Positions 56,694 to 64,000 of a stretch of 64,000 bases of DNA are shown here, piece by piece. This DNA comes from Acidobacteriota bacterium (lineage in GTDB: Bacteria; Acidobacteriota; Terriglobia; Terriglobales; Acidobacteriaceae), in contig JAJZAL010000003.1 in NCBI GenBank assembly GCA_021799405.1, positions 1 to 64,000 on the forward strand, written 5' to 3'. Position numbers and translations under genes: made by a program. The stretch's first letter is position 1; each line of letters opens with the position of its first letter. The notes under the pieces were generated by a model. It was not told where the DNA came from, made no database searches, and saw nothing but the letters and a program-made list of their open reading frames with translations.

Positions 56694-58136
56694 GTGAGCA
56701 GAGTACGTGCTACGACGTTCTTTCGCGTGGCAGTCGCCGGTTTGAGCCTCGCGGTGATTGTCGAGACCTACCGCTTGTTCTCGCTGACAAGTCCTACCAT
56801 CGTTGCGCTCACCTTATTGTTGTATATTCTAGTGCTCGCGGCGCGGTGGGGTTTGCGGTTTGCAATTGTCGCATCCCTCGCGGCGGCGGCATGCCTCAAT
56901 TTCTTCTTTCTTCCGCCGACCGGCACGTTCACCATTTCGGACAGGCGAAATTGGGTGGCGCTTTTTGCGTTCTGGGTGGCGGCCATTATTGCGAGCCAGC
57001 TGTCCAATCGAATTCAGACAGAAGCCCAGCAGGCTAAGTCGCGCGAGCGTGAGTTGGAAATGCTGTTTGAGCTGAGCCGTGCGCTGCTGCAGACGGATAA
57101 AGTGACGGAACTGCTGGAGGCGATTCCGAGATACATTTCCTCTGCTACGCATGCGACCGCGGTTGTACTTTATGTGGATCGTGGCACACAACTTTTTCAT
57201 ACGGAGAATGTGGGCCCTGAAGATTTGCAGACGGTCGACCCACGCGCAGCCATGCATCTGACCGAAGTGCGCACATCGGTCAACGGTGGATGGACGATTC
57301 TTCCGGTGCGAACGGGAATGAAGCCGCGTGGCGTGCTTCTGATACGCGACATCCCGGCGTCAAAGGAAACCTGCGAATCGGTTGCGCGACTGGTTTCGAT
57401 TGGCATTGACAGGGCCGAGGCCCTGGAAGCGGCGGCGCGTAGCGAAGCAGCAAAAGAGAGTGAGCGGCTGAGGATGGTATTGCTGGACTCAATCACGCAT
57501 GAGCTGAGGACGCCGCTCACGGCCATCAAGGCTTCGGCGAGCGCACTGCTTTCGGCGGACCATGTAAGCGCGGAAAATCAGCAGGAGATGCTCACGGTGA
57601 TCGACGAGGAATGCGACCGGCTCAATGGTCTGATCGCGCAGGCAGTTCAGATGGGACAGCTGGAAGCCAGCGTGATGCATATGGACTTTTCCGCATGCCC
57701 GGTGCCGGAATTGATTCAGCAAGCCGTGCAAGCGGGCGCATTCTCGCTCGCAGAACATCATCTCCAGGTAACCGGCATGGAGGAGTGCCCACCTGTGCTT
57801 GTTGACAGGACATGGATTGAGCGAGCGATTGCCAATCTTCTTATCAATGCGGCGAAGTATTCTCCTCCGGGCAGCACCATTTGGGTCAGGGCGGAGAGCG
57901 CCGGTCAAGACGTGACTGTATCTGTTACAGATGAGGGGCCTGGAGTGGATCCTGCAGAGCGGGAGATGCTGTTTGAGCGTTTCTATCGCGGGCAGCGTTT
58001 TCGTGGACGCATTCCGGGGACCGGCATGGGATTGGCGATCTGCCGGGCAGTGGTAACGGCGCATCACGGGACCATTCGTGTGGAGAACCAGCCTGGGCGA
58101 GGGGCAAAGTTTACGATGACGCTTCCGATGGCCTGA
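56694..58136 (+). CDS. Short KdpD-like sensor histidine kinase
   Basis: A 480-aa kinase. The N-terminal four membrane helices (DUF4118, with RWGLRFAIVASLAAAACLNF and FFLPPTGTFTISDR) match KdpD, followed by a GAF-like domain, the dimerisation His in DSITHELRTPL and the ATP-binding domain with NLLINAAKYSP, DEGPGV and GTGMGLAICR. The cytoplasmic KdpD sensor domain with its Walker motif and the USP domain are absent. GTG 56694 leaves a 41-bp divergent gap to kdpE. The partnership with KdpE is inferred from position. Confidence 0.88.
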   Translation: MSRVRATTFFRVAVAGLSLAVIVETYRLFSLTSPTIVALTLLLYILVLAARWGLRFAIVASLAAAACLNFFFLPPTGTFTISDRRNWVALFAFWVAAIIASQLSNRIQTEAQQAKSRERELEMLFELSRALLQTDKVTELLEAIPRYISSATHATAVVLYVDRGTQLFHTENVGPEDLQTVDPRAAMHLTEVRTSVNGGWTILPVRTGMKPRGVLLIRDIPASKETCESVARLVSIGIDRAEALEAAARSEAAKESERLRMVLLDSITHELRTPLTAIKASASALLSADHVSAENQQEMLTVIDEECDRLNGLIAQAVQMGQLEASVMHMDFSACPVPELIQQAVQAGAFSLAEHHLQVTGMEECPPVLVDRTWIERAIANLLINAAKYSPPGSTIWVRAESAGQDVTVSVTDEGPGVDPAEREMLFERFYRGQRFRGRIPGTGMGLAICRAVVTAHHGTIRVENQPGRGAKFTMTLPMA

Positions 58137-58177
58137 GCCCGTCCGGAAGAGTTTGGCGGACCACTTGGCGGGTGAAG

Positions 58178-58193
58178 TGTCCGTCTGCGGACA
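58178..58193. promoter_or_regulatory. TGTCCG/CGGACA palindrome upstream of the first ADOP permease
   Basis: TGTCCGTCTGCGGACA is a perfect 6+4+6 palindrome about 85 bp before a candidate sigma-54 promoter. A weaker related site (CGGACA-GTG-TGTCGC) follows at 58208-58222. The same hexamers form a palindrome at 60772-60787, before the adaptor gene. This placement fits an enhancer for a shared activator. Confidence 0.5.
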
Positions 58194-58275
58194 GTGCGGG
58201 CTAAATTCGGACAGTGTGTCGCGACTGGGTGGAGTTCATCCTCTTCAGGATCAGTAGCATATGGTGCGGGAACTT

Positions 58276-58291
58276 TGGCGAGGGAATTGCG
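58276..58291 (+). promoter_or_regulatory. Candidate sigma-54 promoter of the first ADOP permease
   Basis: TGGCGAGGGAATTGCG matches the -24/-12 pattern (GG and GC ten bases apart, TGGC and TTGC). Transcription would begin near 58302, eleven bases before the ATG, leaving GGAG within the leader. Short but possible. Needs experiment. Confidence 0.4.
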
Positions 58292-58312
58292 TAAAGCAGG
58301 GTGGAGCCCGCC

Positions 58313-60745
58313 ATGCAAACCCTACTGCAGGATGTTCGATACGCGCTGCGCCAGATGCGCAAGTCACCGGGATTTACGGTAACCGTAGTGCTGACGCTCG
58401 CGCTGGGCATTGGTGCTAATACAGCAATCTTCAGCGTGGTGAACGCCGTGTTGCGGCATCCGGAGGGCGTGGATCGTCCGGGCCGGGTTGCGGTGCTGCA
58501 TGTGGATTACAAGAAGCTGGGGCTGAATATTCCGGAGGTGTCCGTACCGGATTACGCGGATGCAGCCTCGCTGCACAAGCTGGTGGAAGCGGCGGCGATC
58601 GGCTACCAGAGCGGTTTTAATGTCGAGCAGAATGGCCAGATGACAAGGCTGAGAGCCGCAACTGTGTCGAGGCAGTGGTTCCAGGTATTTGGCGCGAGAC
58701 CGATTCTGGGCCGCACCTTCAGCGCGGCGGATGAGCTGCCGCACGCCGCGCCAGTGACGGTGATCAGCTACAACCTGTGGCAGCAGCAGTTTGGCGGCGC
58801 GACGAATGTGGTGGGCAAGAGCATCGAGCTGAACCAGCAGGCGTATCGCGTGATTGGCGTTATGCGCAGCGACTTCGACTGGCCACGGGAGCGCATGCTG
58901 TGGGTGCCGATCGGACTGCGCCCGGCTGCCTTTTCCGAACACAATCGCTTTAACGAAGGCGACACGGCAGTGGTTCGGCTGAAGCCGGGCGTAACGCTGG
59001 CGGAGTTGAATGCGGGGTTGCGGGAGAAAAAGCAGGAAGAGTTTCGGCTCGGCACGTTTAACAACTATGCACTACAGGCCGGATGGTCGATGTATGCCAC
59101 ATCCTTTACGAAGTACGTTGCGGGGCCGCTACGCAAGCCGTTGTATGTTCTGTTTGGCGTAGTGATGCTGGTGCTTTTGATTGCCACGGCAAATGTGGCG
59201 GGGTTGTTCCTGGCGCGCAGTTCGGCGCGCAGCCGCGAGTTTGCGATTCGTGCGGCGCTGGGTGCGAGCGCGACGCGCATGGTGCGGCAGCTTGTGATGG
59301 AAACGGTGTTGCTCGCGGGCACGGCTGCCTTGCTGGGCGTTGCCGCCGGACCCGCGATGGGGCGCCTGCTGCTGCACATGGTTCCGCATAATCTGGCCGA
59401 GGGCTACCTGGTGCGGTTGCAGCCGGAGGTGCTGTTGTTTACGGCGGGGATTGCGTTGCTTGCGGCACTGCTGGCCGGGATTGGTCCGGCGCTGCGGATG
59501 ACCTGGCGCGATCAGTCAGTGGAATTGCGCGAAGGCGGGCGAAGCGCGACGGCCTCGGCAGAGAAGCAGCGGCTGCGCAGCGCGTTTGTGATTGGCGAAG
59601 TGGCGATGGCGTTTCTGTTGCTTTGCGGCGCGGGCCTGTTTCTTGTGAGCCTGCGCGATCTTCAGCAGGTGAATCCTGGCTTTGACGCGCACCATGTAAT
59701 GGTTGGGGCGGTTTACTTTGCGGGCAAAGAGCTGACGAGAAACCAGGCGCGCCAGGCGGAATTTGTTCATACCGTGGTTACGAACCTTTCCGCACAGCAT
59801 GGCATTAAGGCTGCTGCCGCTGTTTACCCCATTCCTTTTGGGACGAGCATGATGGCAAGTGGATTTTGGATTGAGGGGCGTCCCCTAGGGCCGAATCAGG
59901 CGCAGATGCACAGTAACATCAGCTATGCAACGCCGGGCTATCTGCAGGTGATGCGGATTCCTCTGATTGCTGGGCGTTGGTTTACGAGTGAAGACCGCGC
60001 GAAAACCACCCCTGTGGTGGTGATTGATGAGCGTCTGGCGCATCGCTGGTGGCCGCGCAGCAATCCCATTGGGCACCAGATCCGAACGAACAAGCACCTT
60101 CCCTGGGCCACAGTGATTGGGGTGGTGGGCGATGTTCGCGGCGCCTCGCTAGAGCAAAACACAAGCGATGGCATGCGCTATTACCCGCTCGCGCAGGCTA
60201 ATGGGTATGGAGCCGAGTTTGTAGCGCGCACGCGGGAGGGTTTGACGCAGTACCGCGCGCAACTGCGTGAAGCAGTGCGACAGGCGGATGGGGCACAGGC
60301 GATATCTACCAGTGAGACGCTGGAGGCGCTGCTGGCGAATTCCCTGGCGGGGCGGCGGCTGATTGTTTGGATGCTGGGTGCTTTCGCGGGCCTTGCGTTG
60401 CTGCTGTCAATCATTGGGATTTACGGGCTGATCAGTTTTGTGACCACGCAGCGTACCGGCGAAATGGGCGTGCGCATGGCGCTGGGCGCGCAGCGCAGCG
60501 ATGTGATGTACCTGGTCCTTTCCTCGGTGCTGCGCTGGACGACGGCTGGAATGCTGTGCGGCGCTGCCTGTTCCGTGGCGGCCTATCTGGTCCTGCGCCA
60601 CTTCTTTGCTGATCTTGGAGATGGAGTTCTGATCTCGATTGTTTGTGCCACCGCGGCGTTGATTTTGGCTGGTGCGATAGCAGGATTCCTGCCGGCGCGG
60701 AGGGCGGCGTCGGTGGATCCGATGGAGGCATTGAGGAATGAATAG
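58313..60745 (+). CDS. ADOP-family ABC transporter permease (MacB-like)
   Basis: An 810-aa permease of the acidobacterial duplicated orphan permease family. [20 protein letters not shown] is the family's N-terminal helix motif, followed by the first helix [20 protein letters not shown]. Two MacB/FtsX modules follow, each with a large periplasmic domain and three C-terminal helices, ending in [17 protein letters not shown]. The ATG has GGTGGAG six bases upstream. These proteins are thought to export small molecules with an ATPase and an adaptor, both encoded next. Confidence 0.93.
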   Translation: MQTLLQDVRYALRQMRKSPGFTVTVVLTLALGIGANTAIFSVVNAVLRHPEGVDRPGRVAVLHVDYKKLGLNIPEVSVPDYADAASLHKLVEAAAIGYQSGFNVEQNGQMTRLRAATVSRQWFQVFGARPILGRTFSAADELPHAAPVTVISYNLWQQQFGGATNVVGKSIELNQQAYRVIGVMRSDFDWPRERMLWVPIGLRPAAFSEHNRFNEGDTAVVRLKPGVTLAELNAGLREKKQEEFRLGTFNNYALQAGWSMYATSFTKYVAGPLRKPLYVLFGVVMLVLLIATANVAGLFLARSSARSREFAIRAALGASATRMVRQLVMETVLLAGTAALLGVAAGPAMGRLLLHMVPHNLAEGYLVRLQPEVLLFTAGIALLAALLAGIGPALRMTWRDQSVELREGGRSATASAEKQRLRSAFVIGEVAMAFLLLCGAGLFLVSLRDLQQVNPGFDAHHVMVGAVYFAGKELTRNQARQAEFVHTVVTNLSAQHGIKAAAAVYPIPFGTSMMASGFWIEGRPLGPNQAQMHSNISYATPGYLQVMRIPLIAGRWFTSEDRAKTTPVVVIDERLAHRWWPRSNPIGHQIRTNKHLPWATVIGVVGDVRGASLEQNTSDGMRYYPLAQANGYGAEFVARTREGLTQYRAQLREAVRQADGAQAISTSETLEALLANSLAGRRLIVWMLGAFAGLALLLSIIGIYGLISFVTTQRTGEMGVRMALGAQRSDVMYLVLSSVLRWTTAGMLCGAACSVAAYLVLRHFFADLGDGVLISIVCATAALILAGAIAGFLPARRAASVDPMEALRNE

Positions 60746-60771
60746 AGGGCCCCGGAGCAGGTGTTCGAAAT

Positions 60772-60787
60772 CGGACAGTCGTGTCCG
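60772..60787. promoter_or_regulatory. CGGACA/TGTCCG palindrome upstream of the adaptor gene
   Basis: CGGACAGTCGTGTCCG is a perfect 6+4+6 palindrome using the same hexamers, in opposite order, as the site before the first permease. A candidate -24/-12 element (GG and GC ten bases apart in TGGTCCTGAAAGTGCA, 60873-60888) lies about 85 bp downstream. That element would start transcription only two or three bases before the GTG, so it is weak. Confidence 0.45.
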
Positions 60788-60900
60788 CAAGTGACCGACG
60801 AGCGCAGGGTCGCTGGGAGTTTGGAAGAAGTATCGTGGTAATGAAATGAAGCACTTAGAGGGAATGTAGAGCTGGTCCTGAAAGTGCATGAAGGAAAGAC

Positions 60901-62160
60901 GTGGATATCGCCAGACCAGATTTGAAGAAGAAGAAGAGGCGCCGCCAGATTCTGTTCACGCTGCTTGTTGTGATCGTGGCAGGAGGGGTGGCGATTGCTG
61001 TTTCACGGTTAAAACCTGCCGCGCCGTCGGTGGACAGCAGCGAAATATGGACGGGTACTGTGAAGCGCGGAGATATGATCCGGCAGGTGCGGGGCCTGGG
61101 TGAGCTGAAGCCCCGGCAGGATCGCATTCGGCTGATTCCCGCGCAGACGGATGCAACGGTGGTGAGTATCCGGATGCTGCCCGGCACCAAGGTACAACCC
61201 GATACGGTGCTGATGGACCTGGCTGATCCGCAACTGCAGCAGCAGTTGCTGAATGCACAGCTGGCGCTGAAGGCGGCCCAGGTGGAATACCACAACATGC
61301 AGGTGAAGCTAGAAAGTGACCTGATGGATAAGCGCTCGGCCGCGGCGGCGGTGAGCGCGAACCAAAGCCAGGCAGAGCTGCAGGCGCAGACCGACCAGCA
61401 ACTGTACAAGCTGGGGGTGATTAGCGGGCTGTCGTTTCATAAATCGGAGAGCAAGGCCAAGCAGCTGACCGTGCAAAACGATCTGGAGAAGGAAGAAATC
61501 GTCATGAACCAGAAGGCGATCGCGAGCCAGCTGGCTGTGCAGCAGACCAAGGTGGAGCAGGCGCAGGCGAAGCTAGCACTGCTGCAGAACGAGCAGGATG
61601 CGCTGCAGGTGAAAGCCGGTATCAACGGCGTGCTGATCGACCTGCCGCACCAGATTGGTGAACATGTGGCGGTGGGGACGACACTCGCCGAGGTGGTTCA
61701 GCCGAACCAACTGATGGCCGAGCTGAAGATTCCGGAGACGCAAGCGCATGACATTGAGCTTGGCCAGCAGGCGGAAATCGATACGCATAACGGGATTGTT
61801 CCCGGGCACGTGATGAGAATTGACCCCTCGGTAGTGAACGGAACGCGCACGGTAGACGTAGCTATGGATGGGCCGCTGCCTTCGGGCGCGGTTCCGGATT
61901 TGAGCGTGGACGGAACGATTGATTTGCAGCGGCTGCACGACGTGCTTTACGTAGGGCGGCCGGCATTTGGCAATGAGAACAGCACGATCAGCCTGTTTCG
62001 GCTGTCCCCGAATGGTAAGACGGCGACCCGGGTACAGGTGAAAGTGGGTGTAGCTTCGGTAACGAAGATACAGGTTCTACGCGGGCTGCGAGCGGGCGAC
62101 CGAGTCATTCTTTCGGACATGTCCCAATACGACAACGTCGACAAAGTGAGACTGAATTAG
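60901..62160 (+). CDS. Periplasmic adaptor (HlyD/MacA-like membrane fusion protein)
   Basis: A 419-aa adaptor bridging inner-membrane exporter and outer-membrane channel. A basic N-terminus (KKKKRRR) precedes one membrane helix (ILFTLLVVIVAGGVAIAVS). Then come the beta-barrel/lipoyl halves, a long coiled-coil hairpin (KLESDLMDKRSAAAAVSANQ region, residues ~130-230) and the C-terminal beta domain. GTG start with AAGGAAAG upstream. It lies in an efflux operon with ADOP permeases and the ATPase. Confidence 0.9.
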   Translation: MDIARPDLKKKKRRRQILFTLLVVIVAGGVAIAVSRLKPAAPSVDSSEIWTGTVKRGDMIRQVRGLGELKPRQDRIRLIPAQTDATVVSIRMLPGTKVQPDTVLMDLADPQLQQQLLNAQLALKAAQVEYHNMQVKLESDLMDKRSAAAAVSANQSQAELQAQTDQQLYKLGVISGLSFHKSESKAKQLTVQNDLEKEEIVMNQKAIASQLAVQQTKVEQAQAKLALLQNEQDALQVKAGINGVLIDLPHQIGEHVAVGTTLAEVVQPNQLMAELKIPETQAHDIELGQQAEIDTHNGIVPGHVMRIDPSVVNGTRTVDVAMDGPLPSGAVPDLSVDGTIDLQRLHDVLYVGRPAFGNENSTISLFRLSPNGKTATRVQVKVGVASVTKIQVLRGLRAGDRVILSDMSQYDNVDKVRLN

Positions 62161-62182
62161 GCAGAAGGGTGGGGACGGCAGA

Positions 62183-62905
62183 ATGGAAAACACACAACCA
62201 TTGATTGAAATTGAGGGCCTGACGAAGGTCTTTTATACAGACGAGATTGAGACGCATGCTCTTTCTGGTGTTCACCTGAAGATAGAACGTGGCGAGTATG
62301 TGGCGATGTCTGGTCCATCAGGCTGCGGCAAGTCGACGTTGCTCTCGATCGTAGGGTTGCTGGATACGCCGACGGCCGGGAAGTATCTGCTGAACGGGAA
62401 TGAAGTGGAGAACCTGGATTTTTCGCAGCGGTCGCGGATACGCAATCAGGAGATAGGATTCATCTTTCAGAGCTTTAACCTGATCGGCGACCTGACGGTA
62501 TATGAGAATGTCGAGCTGCCGTTGACATATCGGTCAGGCATGGCGGCCTCAGAACGCAAGCGTCGTGTGCAGGAGTCCCTGGAGCGGGTGGGGATGGCGC
62601 ACCGGATGCGGCATTATCCATCACAACTCTCGGGCGGCCAGCAACAGCGTGTGGCCGTGGCGCGTGCGCTGGCAGGATCCCCGTCGATTCTGCTGGCTGA
62701 CGAGCCGACCGGCAATCTGGATTCGAAGAACGGCGAGGCAGTGATGGAGTTGCTGCGTAACCTGCATCGCGAGGGATCAACCATCTGCATGGTGACGCAC
62801 GATCCACGCTTTGCTGCGCACGCCGACCGGAATATTCACCTGTTTGACGGCAAGGTGGTGAGCGAGGAAGAACTGCAGCAGCAACTGGCAGCGATCCAAG
62901 TGTAG
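62183..62905 (+). CDS. MacB/LolD-type ABC transporter ATPase
   Basis: A 240-aa nucleotide-binding protein with Walker A GPSGCGKST, signature LSGGQQQRVAVARAL, Walker B ILLADEPTGNLDS and H-loop VTHDPRFAAHADR. The TGNLDS extension is typical of the MacB/LolD class that energises MacB-fold permeases. It lies 22 bp after the adaptor gene and before a second ADOP permease, so it likely serves one or both permeases of the cluster. Confidence 0.95.
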   Translation: MENTQPLIEIEGLTKVFYTDEIETHALSGVHLKIERGEYVAMSGPSGCGKSTLLSIVGLLDTPTAGKYLLNGNEVENLDFSQRSRIRNQEIGFIFQSFNLIGDLTVYENVELPLTYRSGMAASERKRRVQESLERVGMAHRMRHYPSQLSGGQQQRVAVARALAGSPSILLADEPTGNLDSKNGEAVMELLRNLHREGSTICMVTHDPRFAAHADRNIHLFDGKVVSEEELQQQLAAIQV

Positions 62906-62965
62906 TGTAACCGTTGCGATTACGAAGTCGCCGTTTTCTGGATGTTTTGAAGAAAGGGAGCTGCC

Positions 62966-64000
62966 ATGCGGATTTGGCTTGCCGACATTTCGTTTGCATT
63001 GCGACAGCTTCGGAAGGCTCCGGGCTTTGCGTTGCTGGCGGTGCTGACACTGGGGTTGGGTATTGGCGCCAACACGGCGATGTTTACGGTGCTGGAAAAC
63101 GTGCTGCTGCGCCCACTGCCGTATGCGGGGGCGAGCCGGCTGGTAGCAATCAGTCCGGTTGGGGGCAGCATGCGCGGTGCTACTTCATGGTTGAACTACG
63201 TCGATATCCGGGGCGGAATGAAGAACGTGGCGGAGGCTGGCGGATATTCCGATGATTTTGCCGTGGTGCAGACACGCGATACGGCAACGTCGGTAGTGGC
63301 ACCGCATCTGACGTCGAATTTACTCACGATGCTAGGCGCAAAGCCACTGCTTGGGCGAACGTTCACGCCGCAGGAGGGCTTGCGGGGCGGCCCGCAGGTT
63401 GTGCTGCTCTCAGAGGGGGTCTGGAGACAGGAATTTCACTCTGACCCGAGCATTGTGGGTAAGGTGGTGCACATCAGCGGTGAGCCGCGCACCGTAGTTG
63501 GGGTGATGCCGACCAGTTTTCATTTTCCTGAGAATACGGGGTCAGGTATTGATACCGCAGTGTGGCTTCCCTTGCAGCCCACTTCAGAGATGCTCAAGGC
63601 CCGAGGCTATGACTTCTTGCAGATTCTCGCGAAGTTGCATCCGGGAGTGAGTCTTGCGCGTGGCCAGACCCAGTTGAATGCAGCCAGCCAGCAGATTGGC
63701 AGTTTGAACAAGAATTACCGTGGGCTGAAGTTTACGCTCATGCCCTATTCAAATCAGGTGGTAGGAAACATTCGACCGGTTTTAATTGGACTGTCCGCGG
63801 CGCTGTTGCTGGTGTTGCTGATTGCCTGCGCCAACGTGGCGAACCTTCTTCTGGCGCGGGCTATCGGGCGTCAGCAGGAATTTGCTGTTCGCGTGGCACT
63901 GGGTGCGGGTCGGTACCGGTTGCTGCGCCAGGTGATGACGGAGGGGGCTGTGCTGAGTGCCTTGGGCTGTATGGCTGGACTGGCGCTGGCGTGGCTTGCG
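62966..64000 (+). CDS. ADOP-family ABC transporter permease, truncated by the window end
   Basis: The first 345 codons of a second ADOP permease: [40 protein letters not shown], then the first periplasmic domain and helices (NVANLLLARAIGRQQEFAVR). GGGAG lies about five bases before the ATG at 62966. The sequence runs open to the window edge. It resembles the permease at 58313-60745, and both presumably use the ATPase between them. Confidence 0.9.
   Translation, partial: MRIWLADISFALRQLRKAPGFALLAVLTLGLGIGANTAMFTVLENVLLRPLPYAGASRLVAISPVGGSMRGATSWLNYVDIRGGMKNVAEAGGYSDDFAVVQTRDTATSVVAPHLTSNLLTMLGAKPLLGRTFTPQEGLRGGPQVVLLSEGVWRQEFHSDPSIVGKVVHISGEPRTVVGVMPTSFHFPENTGSGIDTAVWLPLQPTSEMLKARGYDFLQILAKLHPGVSLARGQTQLNAASQQIGSLNKNYRGLKFTLMPYSNQVVGNIRPVLIGLSAALLLVLLIACANVANLLLARAIGRQQEFAVRVALGAGRYRLLRQVMTEGAVLSALGCMAGLALAWLA

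Overview
The window looks like chromosomal core DNA from an acidobacterium of the Terriglobia/Acidobacteriaceae type. The pointers are high GC, long MacB-like permeases of the acidobacterial duplicated orphan permease (ADOP) class, short interspersed repeats of the kind that translate as CHPERSEGS, a deoxyhypusine-synthase-like gene, and frequent TTG/GTG starts. This placement is inferred from gene content; no marker gene was compared with a database. No rRNA, tRNA, CRISPR array or transposase gene was found.

Layout. 1-3.6 kb (minus strand): the protein quality-control cluster tig-clpP-clpX, closed by a strong hairpin. 3.9-9.1 kb: a cation/proton antiporter, a decayed pair of divergent genes (SigJ/ECF41-type sigma factor and carboxymuconolactone decarboxylase), a coupled SPFH/coiled-coil pair, and a DHA2 drug exporter. 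9.3-13.7 kb: beta-carbonic anhydrase, a secreted protein, an S1/P1-type nuclease, a deoxyhypusine-synthase-like enzyme and an HPt-like protein. 13.7-28.3 kb: an ion-channel-like protein, DUF2905, xseA-glmM, polA (proofreading residues lost), a DUF5677 gene, queA with a lysophospholipid acyltransferase, an ABC-2 type exporter and recG. 28.4-32.7 kb: a methyltransferase and a polyamine route (pyruvoyl arginine decarboxylase, N-carbamoylputrescine amidase, agmatine deiminase) that runs into an Imm53-family gene and tadA. 32.8-38.5 kb: an unusual pyruvate-kinase-like protein, a phosphoribosyltransferase-hydrolase fusion, and a minus-strand group of HAD phosphatase, BtuF-like protein and Nudix hydrolase. 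38.6-46.1 kb: overlapping xerD-xerC, secA, two short inverted-repeat elements, a CYTH protein, tsaC and a glutaredoxin-like protein. 46.5-50.7 kb: katG and a secreted PNGase A-like amidase. 51.0-58.1 kb: a potassium system kdpFABC with two extra tiny membrane-protein genes, kdpE, and a divergent short KdpD-like kinase. 58.3-64.0 kb: an efflux locus of ADOP permease, membrane-fusion adaptor, ATPase and a second ADOP permease that runs off the window.

How the genes work together. Arginine can go to agmatine, N-carbamoylputrescine and putrescine using the three enzymes at 29.2-31.9 kb, and the deoxyhypusine-synthase-like enzyme at 12.1 kb could act on the product. KdpE and the short kinase probably control kdpFABC. 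TGTCCG/CGGACA palindromes, each followed by a GG-N10-GC element, lie before both the first ADOP permease and the adaptor gene, suggesting one shared regulator.

The observations most worth following are the single-deletion remnant of a divergent sigma/decarboxylase locus, two copies of a 117-118 bp MITE-like element beside a second inverted-repeat element, the Imm53 gene coupled to polyamine and tRNA-editing genes, the extra small kdp protein, the pyruvate-kinase-like protein, and repeat-derived coding sequence inside recG.
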